A DNA stretch of 64,000 nt from Capsicum annuum. Taxonomy: Eukaryota > Streptophyta > Magnoliopsida > Solanales > Solanaceae. Positions within the stretch are counted from its first letter, which is position 1; every line of letters begins with the position of its first letter. The stretch covers positions 140,699,579 through 140,763,578 of the forward strand of contig NC_061114.1 in the NCBI RefSeq assembly GCF_002878395.1. The letters run 5' to 3'. Below, piece after piece: positions 24,500-36,875 of the stretch. A program made the translations under genes and the position numbers. Below the pieces are notes generated by a model. It was not told the origin of the DNA and did no database searches. It worked only from the letters and a program-made list of their open reading frames with translations.

Positions 24500-24790
24500 T
24501 GAAGGACACTGAACTGAATAACTAAGCTGAACTGAATAACTGAACTGAACTGATTAGCTGAACTGATACTGATTAACTGGACTGATACTAGTGGTACTGT
24601 TTAGCAGAGCTAAACTAAGTTTACTAGATTCCAATGACTGACGGAATATACTGAGTTCTGAGGACTGGTTGAGAATACTGAAGTTCATGAGATTGACTGT
24701 GAATATTGAGATTGCTGAGCACTAAGATTACTGAGATTACTGGACTACTGAGATTACTGAGATTTCTGAGTTTTCCTGAGTCGCATGACT
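24500..24790. repeat. Degenerate tandem arrays in N LTR
   Basis: One array is built of CTGAACTGAATAA-like units of 10-13 bp (24505-24600). The other is built of ACTGAGATTACTGAG-like units of about 15 bp (24690-24780). Counterparts lie at about 30200-30300 and 30400-30490. No spacer/repeat alternation is seen. Confidence 0.75.
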
Positions 24791-25901
24791 GTCTGAATTC
24801 TATAGATCATGGCTTGACTAAGAGTATAGTGAAAACATGACATGGCTCTAGGCAGACAACTATATTTTTTAGGTACAAGTACCCCCAGTACTCGATGGAA
24901 GGAAACTGACATAACTTGAATTTCTTGAGTACATGACCATCAATAAAAATCCATAATACATGAGTGGGGGATTTCATGAAGTACATGGTCATCATAATAT
25001 CTATCATGAATAGGAATGCTTATAATCAAGTCATAAATCTCATATTCTAATATCATGGGAATTGTGACAACATATACTATTCACAGCAATCTCATGGAAA
25101 CCATTTAAGCGTAAGGGAATGACAACATGAAACATTTAGTTCATGTTGTAATGATTTGGGGATATTATACTTCATGTATTTATTCAACATCTCAAACATG
25201 GTAGGGAAATCATGGATATATTTTGTGTACATAATTTATATCTCCATTATCATACATGCCTTATACAACAACATTAACAACACATAATTTGCATAGAAAT
25301 TAATATTCGAGTGTATGACTAACATAAACTTATTATTTAGATATTATGAAATCATGTAACTATGAAGTTCTAAAATACTAGCCATTTTATCGAACACCTT
25401 GCATGCATTCTTTAAGGCATAGGTGGATTTCATACTTAAATTCTATCAAACCATCTAAAGATCATGTTTTTCAACTAACAACATAACTTTCATGAGATAT
25501 ACAGTCACGACACTATTATATAGAAAAACAAACAAGAATCAACATGGGTATGATCATATCACCACAATCAACCAAGTTTTTGTATTTTAAAGATTGATTC
25601 TTTAACACCACGGATGAAAGGAATCTATGGATAAACACTACGCATACCTTAAAAGGAAGATTCTTGATGATTGACGGAGCAATTTCCTTGGAATCGGATC
25701 TTCAAGCTTGATTGTGCAACCCTAGTTGTTTTTCTCCTATGGTGATCTTGGATGATGAGCTTTGAGATGTTAATAGGGTTGTAATATTATTAGAAGCTAT
25801 ATATTTTGTAGGGCTAAGTCTAGGGACGTGTAAGGAGTGTTAAAAGACTTAATTACCCTCAAAATAACTCAAAACGGAGTGTTTTTTGCACCTGGAATTG
25901 A

Positions 25902-26001
25902 CTTAGGTGGCTCCCAAGTGATTGCCTAATTTAGGTTAGGCGGCGCCCAACCAATTTCTTATGCTTGGGTTGGGCGGCGCCTAACCAATCGCCTATGCTT
26001 A
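25902..26001. repeat. N U3 word array, about 34 bp period
   Basis: Three units: an eroded one from 25902, then GGTTAGGCGGCGCCCAACC at 25934 and GGTTGGGCGGCGCCTAACC at 25968. It lies upstream, in the minus sense, of the TATATAG. The other LTR has the same array at about 31602-31705. The GGCGCC core is palindromic and stands out in AT-rich DNA. Confidence 0.7.
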
Positions 26002-29000
26002 CTGTCTCTCACAAAAATGGGCACACTTTTTTTCTCGGGTATTGGATTAAGGCGAAATTGGTATCGTTGGAAAGCTAATTCAATTATCTACAATTTGGTG
26101 GGTAGAAATATGTAGAAATAACACATTAACATTGAGTTATACTCATTCAAAGATGACCCTTGCTAAATCAAACACTAAAACTTGATGGAATCAAAAACTC
26201 TTAGCTTGTGTTACCTTAAGTGACTTATATGAACATGCTTAATGTATCATAAGCTATCTTATCACTAGAATACTCATTGTAAGTCATGCACTAAAATGCT
26301 ACTCACAGGATAGGAGGTTTCATACGTAGGAAAAATGGTTCGTCTCCTACCTTAGAAACATACGGGGTATTACAATATCTTCCCCTTGGGAATATTCGTC
26401 CTCGAATGGAAATTAACTAAAGCGGGAGAGATGATAAGATGAAGTACATACAAGACATACACTACTGAAATATGGGTTCATGACTGGTATGATTGAAAGC
26501 TGAGCACAACATACTGAACATGCATATTTGATGCATGGGAAGCTGATTCATAAATATAAGACTGAGGATTCTGATAAAGTAAGTTTTCTCAAAATGAGAA
26601 TGCATATTTGATGCACAACTGAAAGGCTGAATCGATGCATATATGATCCATGATTATATGACTAACATAATACGTGAATGCATTGCTGAAAGTACTAATG
26701 AGCTGATCACACATATCTGATGCATGAATTCATGACTAAACTTACTCATAAACATGCAATGGTAAAGGTATCAAGTTTAAACTGAAAACTGAGCATGGAA
26801 CTGAATACCAAGTTTTGCACTGAAATATGAACATGAGAACGAGTAATTTTAAGGAAAATTGTTACCTTGAACTGATAATACCGATAAGTTTGACATTAAT
26901 TACTCCATATGCATAATCGAAAACATGAGAACATAACTTAGTCTAGCATGTGGTAGTGATACTGAATAGCATGATCTGAACTGAATCTTGAAAACATGGC
27001 ATACGCTGAAGTTGGAGTTTGAGGGTTAACTTATGAGTACCCATTCTCTAAACTGGATTCATCAAAATAAAAGAGAGCATCATGTTTATATCATGAAAGT
27101 TTGGGGGTATGATGTATCTCCCCCTTGGGACACTATGTCCCTCAAAGAATACTGACTTGGATGAGCTACTGAGGGAAATTGAGGCGATGCGCAAGACACC
27201 TAGTAACTGAGTCATGAGTGAATAGCTAGGATCTGTAACTGAGACATGATATATAAACTGAGCTGAAAACGAGTGCATAAATACACTAACTTATCTGATT
27301 AACTGAATAACTGATAGTTGAATACTAGATCTACAAAGCTAAACTGTACTTAGTCTGAATAGCTGAGCTGAAATTTTTGAGTTTTATGCATAGGAGATAA
27401 GGACTAACTACGTAGAATGAGGTATCTGAGCATGGATTCATGAAGTCTGTATTATTTTCAAATACGAGACCAAGCATACCACATGGATCTGAGGTATTCT
27501 ATAAACTTGGGTACTGAAACACTGATAACTGAGTACTGATAACCTGAATGGTATGGTAAAGCATGTCTGGAACTGAACTGAGTTTCAAATCTGGTTACTG
27601 AACTAAAAATGACATTATAACTGAGCCTATAGCTAGTACAGAAGTACTAAATTCAAGGACTGAACACTGATCACTGAGTGATGGATACCGAAACTATAAT
27701 TGAGTTGGCAACTGAGTTTTTGATGGCTACATGCTGGGGACTGACATAAGTCAAGGATCTCAATGTACACTTACACTTTGTAATTTCCCAACTTCTAAAT
27801 ACAACCCCTTGCTAGACATTTACTTACACATTTATCATGACATTCAAGCCTATCTTCACAACTACACCCTCGTGCAAAGTAAGCATGCAATAATCTTCTC
27901 TTATCTAAACAACTGCTCATCACTACACTGTTCCATAAGGAGAGCTAAATGGAGGAGTAAATTAGGAGTACCTGAAACATGAATAGATACAAACTAAACT
28001 TGACACATGACTGAAACTTGAGGAATAAAATATCAATAGTTTGGATTTACCAATAAGGTTTGAACTGAGGATATACATAACGTAGTCTAAATGTTTCTGA
28101 TCTGTAGGGGCATAGCATGAGTCATAGAAGCTAAATATACTGGAAAACATGATATGCGTACATCTGTCATGAGCTTCATGACCTGATTCTAGAGTTTTTG
28201 TACTCGTGGCGCATAATTTGTAATACTGAGAGAGCTAGAACTGAACCCCTTATACTGGGAACTGAAGGCACACATGATCTCGTGGAAAGTGCATGAAAGT
28301 AGATTATGCTCATGGAACATAACTCGTACTTCAGAGTAAAAGGGACCCCTTATGGTGGAAATTGAATTCATAAATGATCATAGAAAAAGAGATACATGAG
28401 CATGGTTCATGACCATAGAGTTGATATGTAAGACCTGAGCGGATTTCGTGATCGCTAAAGTGAAAAACTCTGCACTGAGATGAGAATGGGTCTAGAATTA
28501 TCTTCCCTTACTGCTTTCTATACATACTGGCTCTACTACTAAAATCTCAAGGCCTAGCTTAGGTACTTGATCTACCATCATATACCTATATTATGTTCAA
28601 CACATGTCTGTCTTACTAAACACGTCATCTGATTTTGTTTCCTCATATACTGCTAATATCACATTCACACTTTCATGCTTAATTTTGAGTCAATAAACTT
28701 AAGTGTTTATCTCATACTATTCAAGCCTACTAATCTAATCCCCATGAATACATAATCTGATCAAATAGAATAATACTATCCCAACTCTACTACTTCTAAA
28801 CTTCTGGGTTCAAGAATAAGTTTCTCATGATCATGAATAAAATCTGTACGACCTTGGAACAATAATGAACTGATGGGATACTGTTTGAGTCTTTGGATGA
28901 TCCCATAACTGACTATAGGGACTGTCTGAGAAAGGCCTATCTTTAGGACTTTGAACTTCACTGTTTCTATTACCTTGGAAAGTAAGGTAAAGTGAACATG

Positions 29001-29059
29001 AGGGGTGCATGATATGAATCTACATGGTTTCCTTAAAGAAACTTGCTATAGCACGATCT

Positions 29060-29110
29060 TGAGACATGAAAAAAGGGAAATTATTCCTAAAACATCTCAT
29101 AGCCTCCTGC
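29060..29110 (-). promoter_or_regulatory. Conserved leader block (N)
   Basis: The minus strand reads GGAGGCTATGAGATGTTTTA then GGAATAATTTCCCTTTTTTC, starting 97 nt from the primer binding site. It matches the leader blocks of A and F in sequence and spacing. Confidence 0.5.
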
Positions 29111-29195
29111 ACATAACTGTGGTGCACAACAAGCCCATGTACAAGACTCTACTTGATGTAGCTTTCAGACTTCCTAGGATACTGTTGAACCTTAG

Positions 29196-29207
29196 GCTTT
29201 AATACCA
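29196..29207 (-). promoter_or_regulatory. N primer binding site
   Basis: The minus strand reads TGGTATTAAAGC, two changes from TGGTATCAGAGC, a few bases inside the LTR that ends at 29212. It fixes N's orientation. Confidence 0.85.
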
Positions 29208-29211
29208 TGTT

Positions 29212-32080
29212 TGTAATGCCCCGATTTTCTGAACCGAAATGCTACACGGTGCTCATGACCCCGAGGGATCATAAGCTAACCCACAACTGATATATGTACC
29301 TATAAACTGCATAATATCTCATAAAATATATGGAAACTTGAACTATAAGGCCATAAGGTTCAATACTGATATATATCTGAAAAATAAGGTATACTAATAC
29401 CAAAAAGAAACATAAATACAGAAGTCTAAACATCTAATCTGACATCTTGTGTACTGATAATGAGATTCTGAAAGACTAATTTTACTGATATTAATATGTA
29501 AATTACTAATAAGTGAAGGATCTGATACTGTATTACTGAATATTGAAAGACGGATACTATATTACTAATAAAGGAATGATTATTTCTGACAGTTTGAATT
29601 TTGAAGAACTAGTCTGATTGATTGTATCTGACAGTACTGAAGCTGAGTACTGATAGCATGAGTTCTGATAACTTTTGTAATTGATAGCATAAGTGATTGT
29701 ATCTGACAGTCTATAAATCTGAAGAAAACTATCTGAGTTGAATTCTATTTCTGAGTTGACTGGATCTGACAGTCCTGATATACTGAAATTTGAAGAACTA
29801 TCTAAGTTCTTTACTGAGACTAGGTAGCTATAGCTGATAGTCCTGAAATCTGTAACTGAAACTGTGGGAAGTAGTTATCAAACCGATATGCCCTAAATAC
29901 GCTATAATAGCTAAGCTGGGCTCCAATCTCTGTACCGACTGGAGAGGTGTCAATACTGTGCCACTAGTAAGGACAGCTGTGAGAACCTTATACTGGCAGG
30001 TACTCAATGAGAATGGTGGGAACCCTAAAATGATGGGTTAATACACCTCATCAACCCTAATCTGACGGGTTAAGATGTCTCAACCTACGCTGGCTACGTA
30101 GTTCTGGAACACAAGGATGACTACTAAGAATTACACCCTGAACTGGCGGGTAAGTTCCCATCCTTGGGTTCACTAGGTGCTAACTTCTACTCTTACCTTA
30201 AGGACACTAAACTGAATTACTAAGCTGAACTGAATAACTGAACTGAACTGGTTAGCTAAACTGATACTGATTAACTGGTCTGATACTAGTGGTACTATTT
30301 AGCAGAGCTAAACTAAGTTTACTGGATTCCAATAATTGACGGAATGTCCTGTGTTCTGAGGACTGGTTGAGAGTACTGAATTTACTAAGATTAACTATGA
30401 ATACTGAGGTTGCTGAGGTTACTGAGCACTGAGATTACTAAGATTACAGGACTACTAAGATTACAGAGATTTTTGAGTTTTCTGAGTCACATGACTGTCT
30501 GAATTCTATATATCATGGCTTGATTGAGTGTATCGTGAAAACATGATATGGCTCTAAGCACACAACTATATTTTTTGGGTACAAGTACCCCCAGGACTTG
30601 ATGGAAGGAAACTGACATAACTTGAATTTCTTGAGTACACGACCATCAATAAAAATCTATAGTACATTAGTGGGGGATTTCATGAAGTACATGGTCATCA
30701 TAATATCTATAATGAATAGGAATGCTTATAATCAAGTCACAACTCTCATATTCTAATATCATGGGCATTCCGAAAACATATACTATTCATAGCAATCGCA
30801 TGGAAACCATTCAAGCGTAAGGGAACGGCAACATGTAATGTTTAGTTCATATTGTAATGATTTGGGAATATTATACTTCATGTATTTATTCAACATCTCA
30901 AACATGGTATGGAAATCATGGATATATTTTGTGTACATAATTTATATCTCCATTATCACACATGCTTTATACCACTAGAATAACAACACATAATTTGCAT
31001 GGAAATTTTTATTGGAGTGTATGACTAATATGAACTTGTTATTTAGATATCATGAAATCATGTAAATATGAAGCTCTAACATACTAGGCATTTTATCAAA
31101 CACCTTGCATGCATTCTTTAAGGCATAGATGAATTTCATACTTGCATTCTATCAATCCATCTAAAGATCATGTTTTTCAACAAACAATATAACTTTCATG
31201 AGATATACAGTCACGATACTATTATATAGCAAAACAAACAAGCATCAACATGGGTATGATCATATCACCACAATCAACCAAGTTTTTGTATTTTAAAGAT
31301 TGATTCTCGAACTCCACGGACAAAAGGAATCCGTGGATGAACACTATGCATACCTTAGAAGGAAGATTCTTGATGAGTGATGGAGAAATTTCCTTTGAAT
31401 CGGATCTTCAAGCTTGATTGTAAAACCCTAGTTGTTTTTCTCCTATGGTTCTCTTGGATGATGAGCTTTGAGATTTTAATAGGGTTGTAATATGATTAGA
31501 AGCTATATATTTCATAGGGTTAAGTCTAGGGACATGTAAGGAGTGTTAAAAGACTTAATTACCCTTAAAATAACTCAAAACGGAGTGTTTTTTGCACCTG
31601 GAATTGACTTAGGTGGCACCAAAGTGATCTCCTAAACTAGGTTAGGCGGCGCCTAACCAATCACCTATGCTTGGGTTTGGCGGTGCCTAACCAATCGCCT
31701 ATGCTAACTGTCTCTCACAAAAATGGGCATAACTTTTCACTCGGGTATTGGATTAAGACAAAATTGGTATCGTTGGAAAGCTAATTAAATTATATAAAAT
31801 TTGGTGGGTATAAATATGCGAAAATACCACATTAAAATCAAGTTATACTCGTTCAAAGATGACCCTTACAAAATCGAACACTAAAACTTGATGGATTCAA
31901 AAACTCTTAGCTTGTATTACCTTAAGTGACTCATATGAACATGCTTAATGTATCATAAGCTATCTTATCACTAGGATACTCATTATAAGTCATGCACTAA
32001 AATGCTACTCACAGGATAGGAGGTTTCATACGTAGGAAAAATGGTTCATCTCCTAGCTTAGAAACATACGGGGTATTACA
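29212..32080 (-). repeat. N LTR, 5' in element sense
   Basis: On the plus strand it runs from TGTAATGCCCCGATTTTC to GGGGTATTACA. It is about nine-tenths identical by eye to 23117-26374, with one deletion of about 390 bp near 29447. TATATAG (minus) lies at about 31504-31510. No genes are present. Confidence 0.93.
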
Positions 32081-32461
32081 ATTATTTAGACAATTCGTGT
32101 GCTACTCAGTTGCAACATTGGTAAGTCCTAATCATTTTAGGAATAATTATATTATTTATTAGGATTTCAAGTATTTTTGTTCATGTTTATTTTAGTAGTA
32201 AGAGTTACGTGAGGATCTATCATAACAACTCATCATGTTTAGAGGCTTTCAGACAGTCATACAGTTAGTTGTGTTTCTAGTGATGTGTTTCAGATTTCTT
32301 GGTTATTGACTTAACTATTTAAAAATTAATTAAATGGCTTCACACAATATTCTACTATCATCCATCAGTTTTCATATCTTGTTCCATATCATGAGTTAGC
32401 TTGGGGTAACTCGTGGCCTTAAGCCCTGTGTTACGACTAGAGGTAGTCCCGGGTCATGACA
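32081..32461 (+). repeat. A 3' LTR, second part
   Basis: After the ATTAT duplication (32081-32085) it continues the A LTR: TTAGACAATTCGTGTGCTAC matches 15848-15867. It ends GGGTCATGACA at 32461, followed by the AGTGC target duplication. Confidence 0.93.
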
Positions 32462-33320
32462 AGTGCTTTGAATGGATCCATATCAATGCTCGAATGTCAA
32501 ATATTGTTATAGTAAAACTCACACAACATTTGAAACTTATCCCAATGACCACAAAAGTCAATCACAAAAGCCCTTAACATATTCTCAAGCACCAGAATAG
32601 TCCTTTTTGACTTCCCATCAATCTAAGGATTAAAGTTAGTGTTGAAGTCAAGCTTAGTGACCAACTCTTCATATCACAAGTCCCAAAAATTAGAGGTATA
32701 TTACGTACCTCCAGCCTCAATATCTCCTTGATATAAATTTTAGCTAACTATTTCAATGTGTAATGCACTCTAACCAGGATAAAATGAGATCACTTGGTAA
32801 ACCTGTCTACTATGATCTAAATTGAGTCATGCTTCTCTAAGGTGTTCAGAAGATCTACTATGTAATCCATGGCTATCATCTCCCATTTTCACTTAGAAAT
32901 GGGAATCTTCTAAAGTAAAGTACAGGAATTTCATACTCATATTTCACATGCTAATGAATATGGAATTCATACTCATACTCAATTATATCTTTTTCATCCT
33001 GGGCTACCAATAAAGTTGTCCCAAGTCACAGTACATCTTAGTTTCCCCTAGATGAATGGAGTACTCAAGAACCATAAACCATTCCAAGCAAACCCAAAAT
33101 CATGTAGCCAACCAATGGCATGTACATGCGCCTTTTAACCTTTAATACTCTGCATATATTAGGTGCGGCATTGGAAGATTCACTATTCACTACTTTGTTC
33201 TAACTTTTATTAAACTTCACATCTTCAAGCTATCTGGCCTTAATTTTATCAAGGAATATTGACCTTACCCCCACACTAGCAAATACACTACCCTTTTTCA
33301 AAAAACCAAACTACACAAAA
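32462..33320 (-). pseudogene. C integrase remnant, split by A
   Basis: On the minus strand KMYCDLGQLYW (about 33040) marks the zinc region, and NLDHSRQVYQVI (about 32820) lies in the core. The block around FHPQTDGQSER appears as a decayed form near 32620, followed by LENMLRAFVIDFCGHWDKF (about 32600-32545) and SSIDMDPFKAL (ending 32462). The catalytic second aspartate region is unrecognisable (EAGGT in place of SDRGT). The next residues are found at 13945 beyond A. Confidence 0.82.
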
Positions 33321-33459
33321 TATGATACTAGAGTTTGAATCTTTAGAGCTAAGGGTCGCCTTGATACTCTCAAATAGGCTAGACTATCCATACTCACCAT
33401 ATGATGACTCAATGTATCAACCACCTTATTAGCCTAACTTGGATGGAATTAATTAATCA

Positions 33460-33963
33460 CATCATAATCCTTTCGTAATTTGATCCACCTTCTCTAAATT
33501 AAGTTCAGATCCTTTGGATGAAAATAGGTTGTAGACTACGATGGTCTGTGAACACTTCACACTTGACACCATAGAGGTAGTGTCTCCAAATCTTATTCCC
33601 CAAAATCACTGCTACCAGCTCTAACTCATGAGTTGGGAAGTTATTCTCATGAGGCTTCAGTTACCTTGAAACATAGCAAATCACATTCCTATACTGCATT
33701 ATCGCAACACATAAACTAGAGAGTGAAGCAATACAAAGCACAATAAAATCCTTAACTTCAATTGGCAATGCAATAATGGTTGTTGTTAAGAGAGACTTAA
33801 GGTTCTTGAAGCTCTCCTCACACTTGTCCGACCATACAAATGGCACTTCTATATGAATCAGCCTTGTCAAATAAGTAGCAATGAAGGCAAACTTCTTGAT
33901 AAACCTATGATTGTAACTGGCAAGATATACAAAATTTCTAACCTCAGTCATAGAGATGGGCAA
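33460..33963 (-). pseudogene. C RNase H remnant
   Basis: The minus-strand frame from 33963 reads TEVRNFVYLASYNHRFIKKF, the RT-RNase H connection, then TRLIHIEVPFVWSDKCEESF and LPIEVKDFIVLCIAS, where the RNase H aspartate (usually VYCDAS) is lost. Confidence 0.85.
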
Positions 33964-33989
33964 GACCCAACTCTTAACAACCTTAATCT

Positions 33990-34814
33990 CCTAGGGATCT
34001 ACCATTACCCCCTTTTCTATAACCACATACCTAAAACGGAAATAGAACACAACCAAAATTCATATTTAGATAACTTAGAATACAACCGTTTCTCCTTTAG
34101 GATCCTCATAACAATGCAAAGATGGCCTGCATTCTCTTCATCACTCTTGGAGTAAATACAAATGTCATAAAAATTAATAATCACAAAATAATAAAAAATT
34201 GACACAAGGATACCATTTATCAATCTCATGAAAGTTGTTGGAACATTAGTTAATATAAATGACATTACCAAGAACTCATAATCCCTGTATGAGTCTTAAT
34301 GCTCATCTTCGGTTTATATCAAGCAAAATTTTAGCTAGTAATAATTTGTCCTAAAGTGTATCTTGGAGAAAACTAAAGCTCCCTCTAACTGGTCAAAATT
34401 ATCATCTATCCATGGCAAGGGATACTTATTCCTGTTGGTAACCTTATTCAACTATATGTAGTCAATACACATTCTCATGCTACAATCCTTTCTCTTAATG
34501 AACAACACTAGAGCACCCAACAACAAAGCACTAGGACAAATAAATCTATTATTAAGTTAATTTTCAAACTAAGTTTTGAGTTCCCCCAACTCAGCCAAAG
34601 ACGTAAGAGAGGGAAAAATAGAAATAGGGAGAGTGTTCATCTCCAAATCAATGCAAAATTCAATGTCCCGATCTGGAGGAATATTTGGCAAATTTGTGGG
34701 AAACACCTCCTGAAATGCCAATGCCATGAGAACTAACTTAACTGAAGTGGAATCTACACAAATATTTGAGAGAAATGTTAGAAAGTCCAAACATCCTTTC
34801 TCAATTAAATTCAT
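33990..34814 (-). pseudogene. C reverse transcriptase remnant
   Basis: The minus-strand frame from 34814 holds FQEVFPTNLPNIPPDRDIEF, the segment preceding RT. The frame from 34271 reads MVMSFILTNVPTTFMRLING, then INFYDICIYSKSDEENAGHL and LSKYEFWLCSISVLG. The catalytic FIDD has become FYDI, so one catalytic aspartate is gone. Intervening RT (34270-34560) is broken by stops. Confidence 0.87.
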
Positions 34815-34989
34815 AGCTCAAAAGAAATATATAACTTACATAGGCTTTGGGTTATACATACCTACCCACTCTAACTTATCCATCCCTTGCAGCTATTATG
34901 TCAGATCTTAGCATTACAATTTAGAACAACATGATATGGAGATGGCCAAATCATACGTAGGATGTTGTCAAAATGAAAAATATCTAAGA

Positions 34990-35220
34990 ATATCAAATCT
35001 AATCAATTCTAGAAATCAATAGACAAAATGGAATAAGCACAATACATATAGGGCACTACCATAGAGTCTCCAATTTGAGTTGACACATATACATGATAGT
35101 TAAGTATATCAAATATCAAGTCTAATCTTAGGGAAAATTTAATGGATACATAAGAATAAGTAGAGCCCAAGTCAAACAAAATAGTATCCATTTGATAGAC
35201 AAGAATAGTGCCTATAATGA
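34990..35220 (-). pseudogene. C protease remnant
   Basis: The minus strand from 35191 reads MDTILFDLGSTYSYVSIKF, the retropepsin site with DPGS changed to DLGS, followed by VSTQIGDSMVVPYMYC. The catalytic aspartate is kept. The frame is short and stops at 35009. Confidence 0.83.
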
Positions 35221-35439
35221 CAACAGCTGAAGCTTTGACCTCGTTCTTGCTTAGAAACGCATAACAATGAGTACTCTTATCAATCGAGGAACTGCCTTAG
35301 ATAGTTTCACTCTACCTCTCCTACATAACTACCACCTTGGTTTGATCCACGATCTCCTTGATGATTACCCCTATGAACACTATGAGAAACACTTACCATT
35401 ACCATTACCTCTCATATCTTTACCAATAGAATTTAATGC

Positions 35440-36640
35440 CCTATATTGTTGCTACCTGTGTAAACTATCACATCTCTGAGGACACTCTCTCATAAAGTTA
35501 TAGACACCCCAATCTAGAGAAGACCTATTAGTCAAAGAATAAAAATCTTCTTGGTTTCTAACAACAAACGGTTATTGAGTGGGCCCTGACTAACCCTTTA
35601 TGGAAGCTTATAGAGATGACTGAATAGGGCGAGCCAAATAGTATTGATGGCTATGATCCCTGGAATACAAACCATTAAATTTAACTGCATTTTTGTGAAT
35701 TCTTTTCTAAAACCTTTTCCTAACTAACTTTCTTGACCCTTTTTACCCGTTTCACATAATTAGCAAACTTATTAAAGGTCTTCTCAGTAGAAGTCATATA
35801 AATAGAAAAAACTTGCAATTTAGTGTTCAACTTCTTTATAAATAATAAATCCTCTTATCCTCTATTCTAAGTTACTGAGTGGAATAATAGGAAAAAGGAA
35901 TGAAACTTAGACTTATAGGCCTTAATAGACATATTGCCTACTTAAGGGCCAGAAACTCATCCTTCTTGCGATCAAGAAGTAAAGGAGTAAATGTATCTTA
36001 AAATATAAGCTTTCAAATAAGGCCTATGTCAATAAAGGTAATGCTGGTGATTGAAACTCCATATTACCTTTAAGCTGGAAGGTATCAATATTAATGCCAT
36101 CCTTCTCCACAATACCTATTTTATACAACCTTTTGTTATAATATACAATGAACTCATGCATCCTTGGTCTTAGAGCCAACAAAATTAGGATGTTTCATCT
36201 TTAGGAACTTAGTTAGCATACATGTTCGGTCTTGTCCATGATAGGAACAAACATTATGTGAGGGAAAATCATAGTTCCTAAGGCCTCACTCATTCTAGGA
36301 AATGTTGTGGCAGTTGGCCGAACACCTGGAAACTGATAAAAAGGTATAGAAAGAGTGGTACCAATATTGGTCAATCCATTAAGAAAAGAAATAACCTACT
36401 AAATCATCTCAGAAGACATTAGGCGAAGATTTCTACCTCCAACTAGTGTTATCTCCTCATGTTCTACAACATTCTTATTCATAACCTTAACCTCCTCATA
36501 ATGAATTATTATGGGAGAGGTGTTATTGACCTCTGAATGGCTTAATAAGCTATTGTATGAGCTCAACTCTTGGTGGGTGTTCCTCTCCTTCTTTCCTTTC
36601 CCCTGCCCTTCCTCATCCTTGAACATTTAGTTATATAGTT
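35440..36640 (-). pseudogene. C gag remnant
   Basis: Minus-strand 36626 downward gives a charged N-terminal region (MFKDEEGQGKGKKERNTHQE). Near 36215, FLKMKHPNFVGSKTKDA corresponds to the conserved FLRMNPPTFTGSK block of Ty3/gypsy gag. A zinc-knuckle remnant at about 35505-35465 reads NFMRECPQR, with the histidine replaced by asparagine and the first cysteines lost. Stops and shifts are frequent. Confidence 0.75.
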
Positions 36641-36769
36641 GAAGCTGTTACTGCCAGGCTACAACTATGACTGTTAGTTCTAGTGTTCACCTTCTTTGGA
36701 TAAAAGACAAAAAGGGGTTAGATACCAATTGGAATCAACTTATCATGCGAAAGAAGAAAGAAAACATAG

Positions 36770-36840
36770 TTTTCTAAATTTTTTTATCCTCTTAAAGAAA
36801 ATTACAAATATCTTCATACTATTCTATGAGGCTCTACTAG
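36770..36840 (-). promoter_or_regulatory. Conserved leader block (C)
   Basis: The minus strand reads GTCTAGTAGAGCCTCATAGA onward through GAAGATATTTGTAATTTTC. It matches F's GTCTAGTAGAGTCTTG and GAAGACATTTGTATTTTTC (44524-44573) at the same distance from the primer binding site. Confidence 0.5.
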
Positions 36841-36875
36841 ACTCAGTTTGGTACAAAAAGATCAACAAACCTAGA

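Larger units (their letters stand above)
23117..26374 (-). repeat. N LTR, 3' in element sense
   Basis: Read on the plus strand it runs from TTTATCGCCCC (eroded TGTAATGCCCC) to GGGGTATTACA. Features: the Tekay block complement near 24390-24490, tandem CTGA-rich arrays (24500-24780), a minus-strand TATATAG at about 25798-25804, and a three-unit GGCGCC word array at 25902-26001. It has about 390 bp that the other LTR lacks (about 23356-23750). Confidence 0.93.
26375..29211 (-). other. N interior, no recognisable protein
   Basis: Next to the LTR, the complement of ATTCGAGGACGAATATTCCC AAGGGGAAGAT is a polypurine tract. A second such tract complement lies at about 27118-27150. Between them (26500-26760) are degenerate GCATATTTGATGCA-type repeats. 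Bases 28140-29207 are homologous, on the opposite strand, to 44477-46200 of F. A 61-codon frame at 28961-28776 (minus) contains LSQTVPIVSYGII and LKQYPI; F's decayed counterpart keeps TVP..SYGI...LKKYP. I do not recognise this peptide. Confidence 0.7.
23117..32080 (-). mobile_element. N: long-LTR non-autonomous element, minus strand
   Basis: Two LTRs of 3258 bp (23117-26374) and 2869 bp (29212-32080) flank a 2837 bp interior. ATTAT is duplicated exactly at 23112-23116 and 32081-32085. Orientation comes from the primer binding site complement at 29196-29207 and the polypurine tract complement beside 26375. No gag, protease, RT, RNase H or integrase motif is seen in any frame of the interior. 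This matches the large retrotransposon derivative (LARD) type, but with LTRs longer than the interior. It would depend on enzymes from a Tekay-type partner. Confidence 0.92.
13946..32461 (+). mobile_element. A: Ty3/gypsy Tekay/Del-type chromovirus, interrupted by N
   Basis: The 5' LTR (13946-16224) and 3' LTR (21286-23116 plus 32086-32461) enclose a primer binding site, gag, protease, RT, RNase H, integrase with chromodomain-like tail, and a polypurine tract. The same five bases AGTGC flank it at 13941-13945 and 32462-32466, an exact target-site duplication that confirms both ends despite the 9 kb insertion of N. It lies inside C's integrase. All coding parts are broken. LTR divergence by eye is high, roughly one base in five, so it is old. 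Confidence 0.95.

Noticed and set aside
24500..24790. Array considered as CRISPR-like or satellite
   Set aside because: Units are 10-15 bp, degenerate and contiguous with no unique spacers. The array is present in both LTRs of N, so it is part of the LTR.
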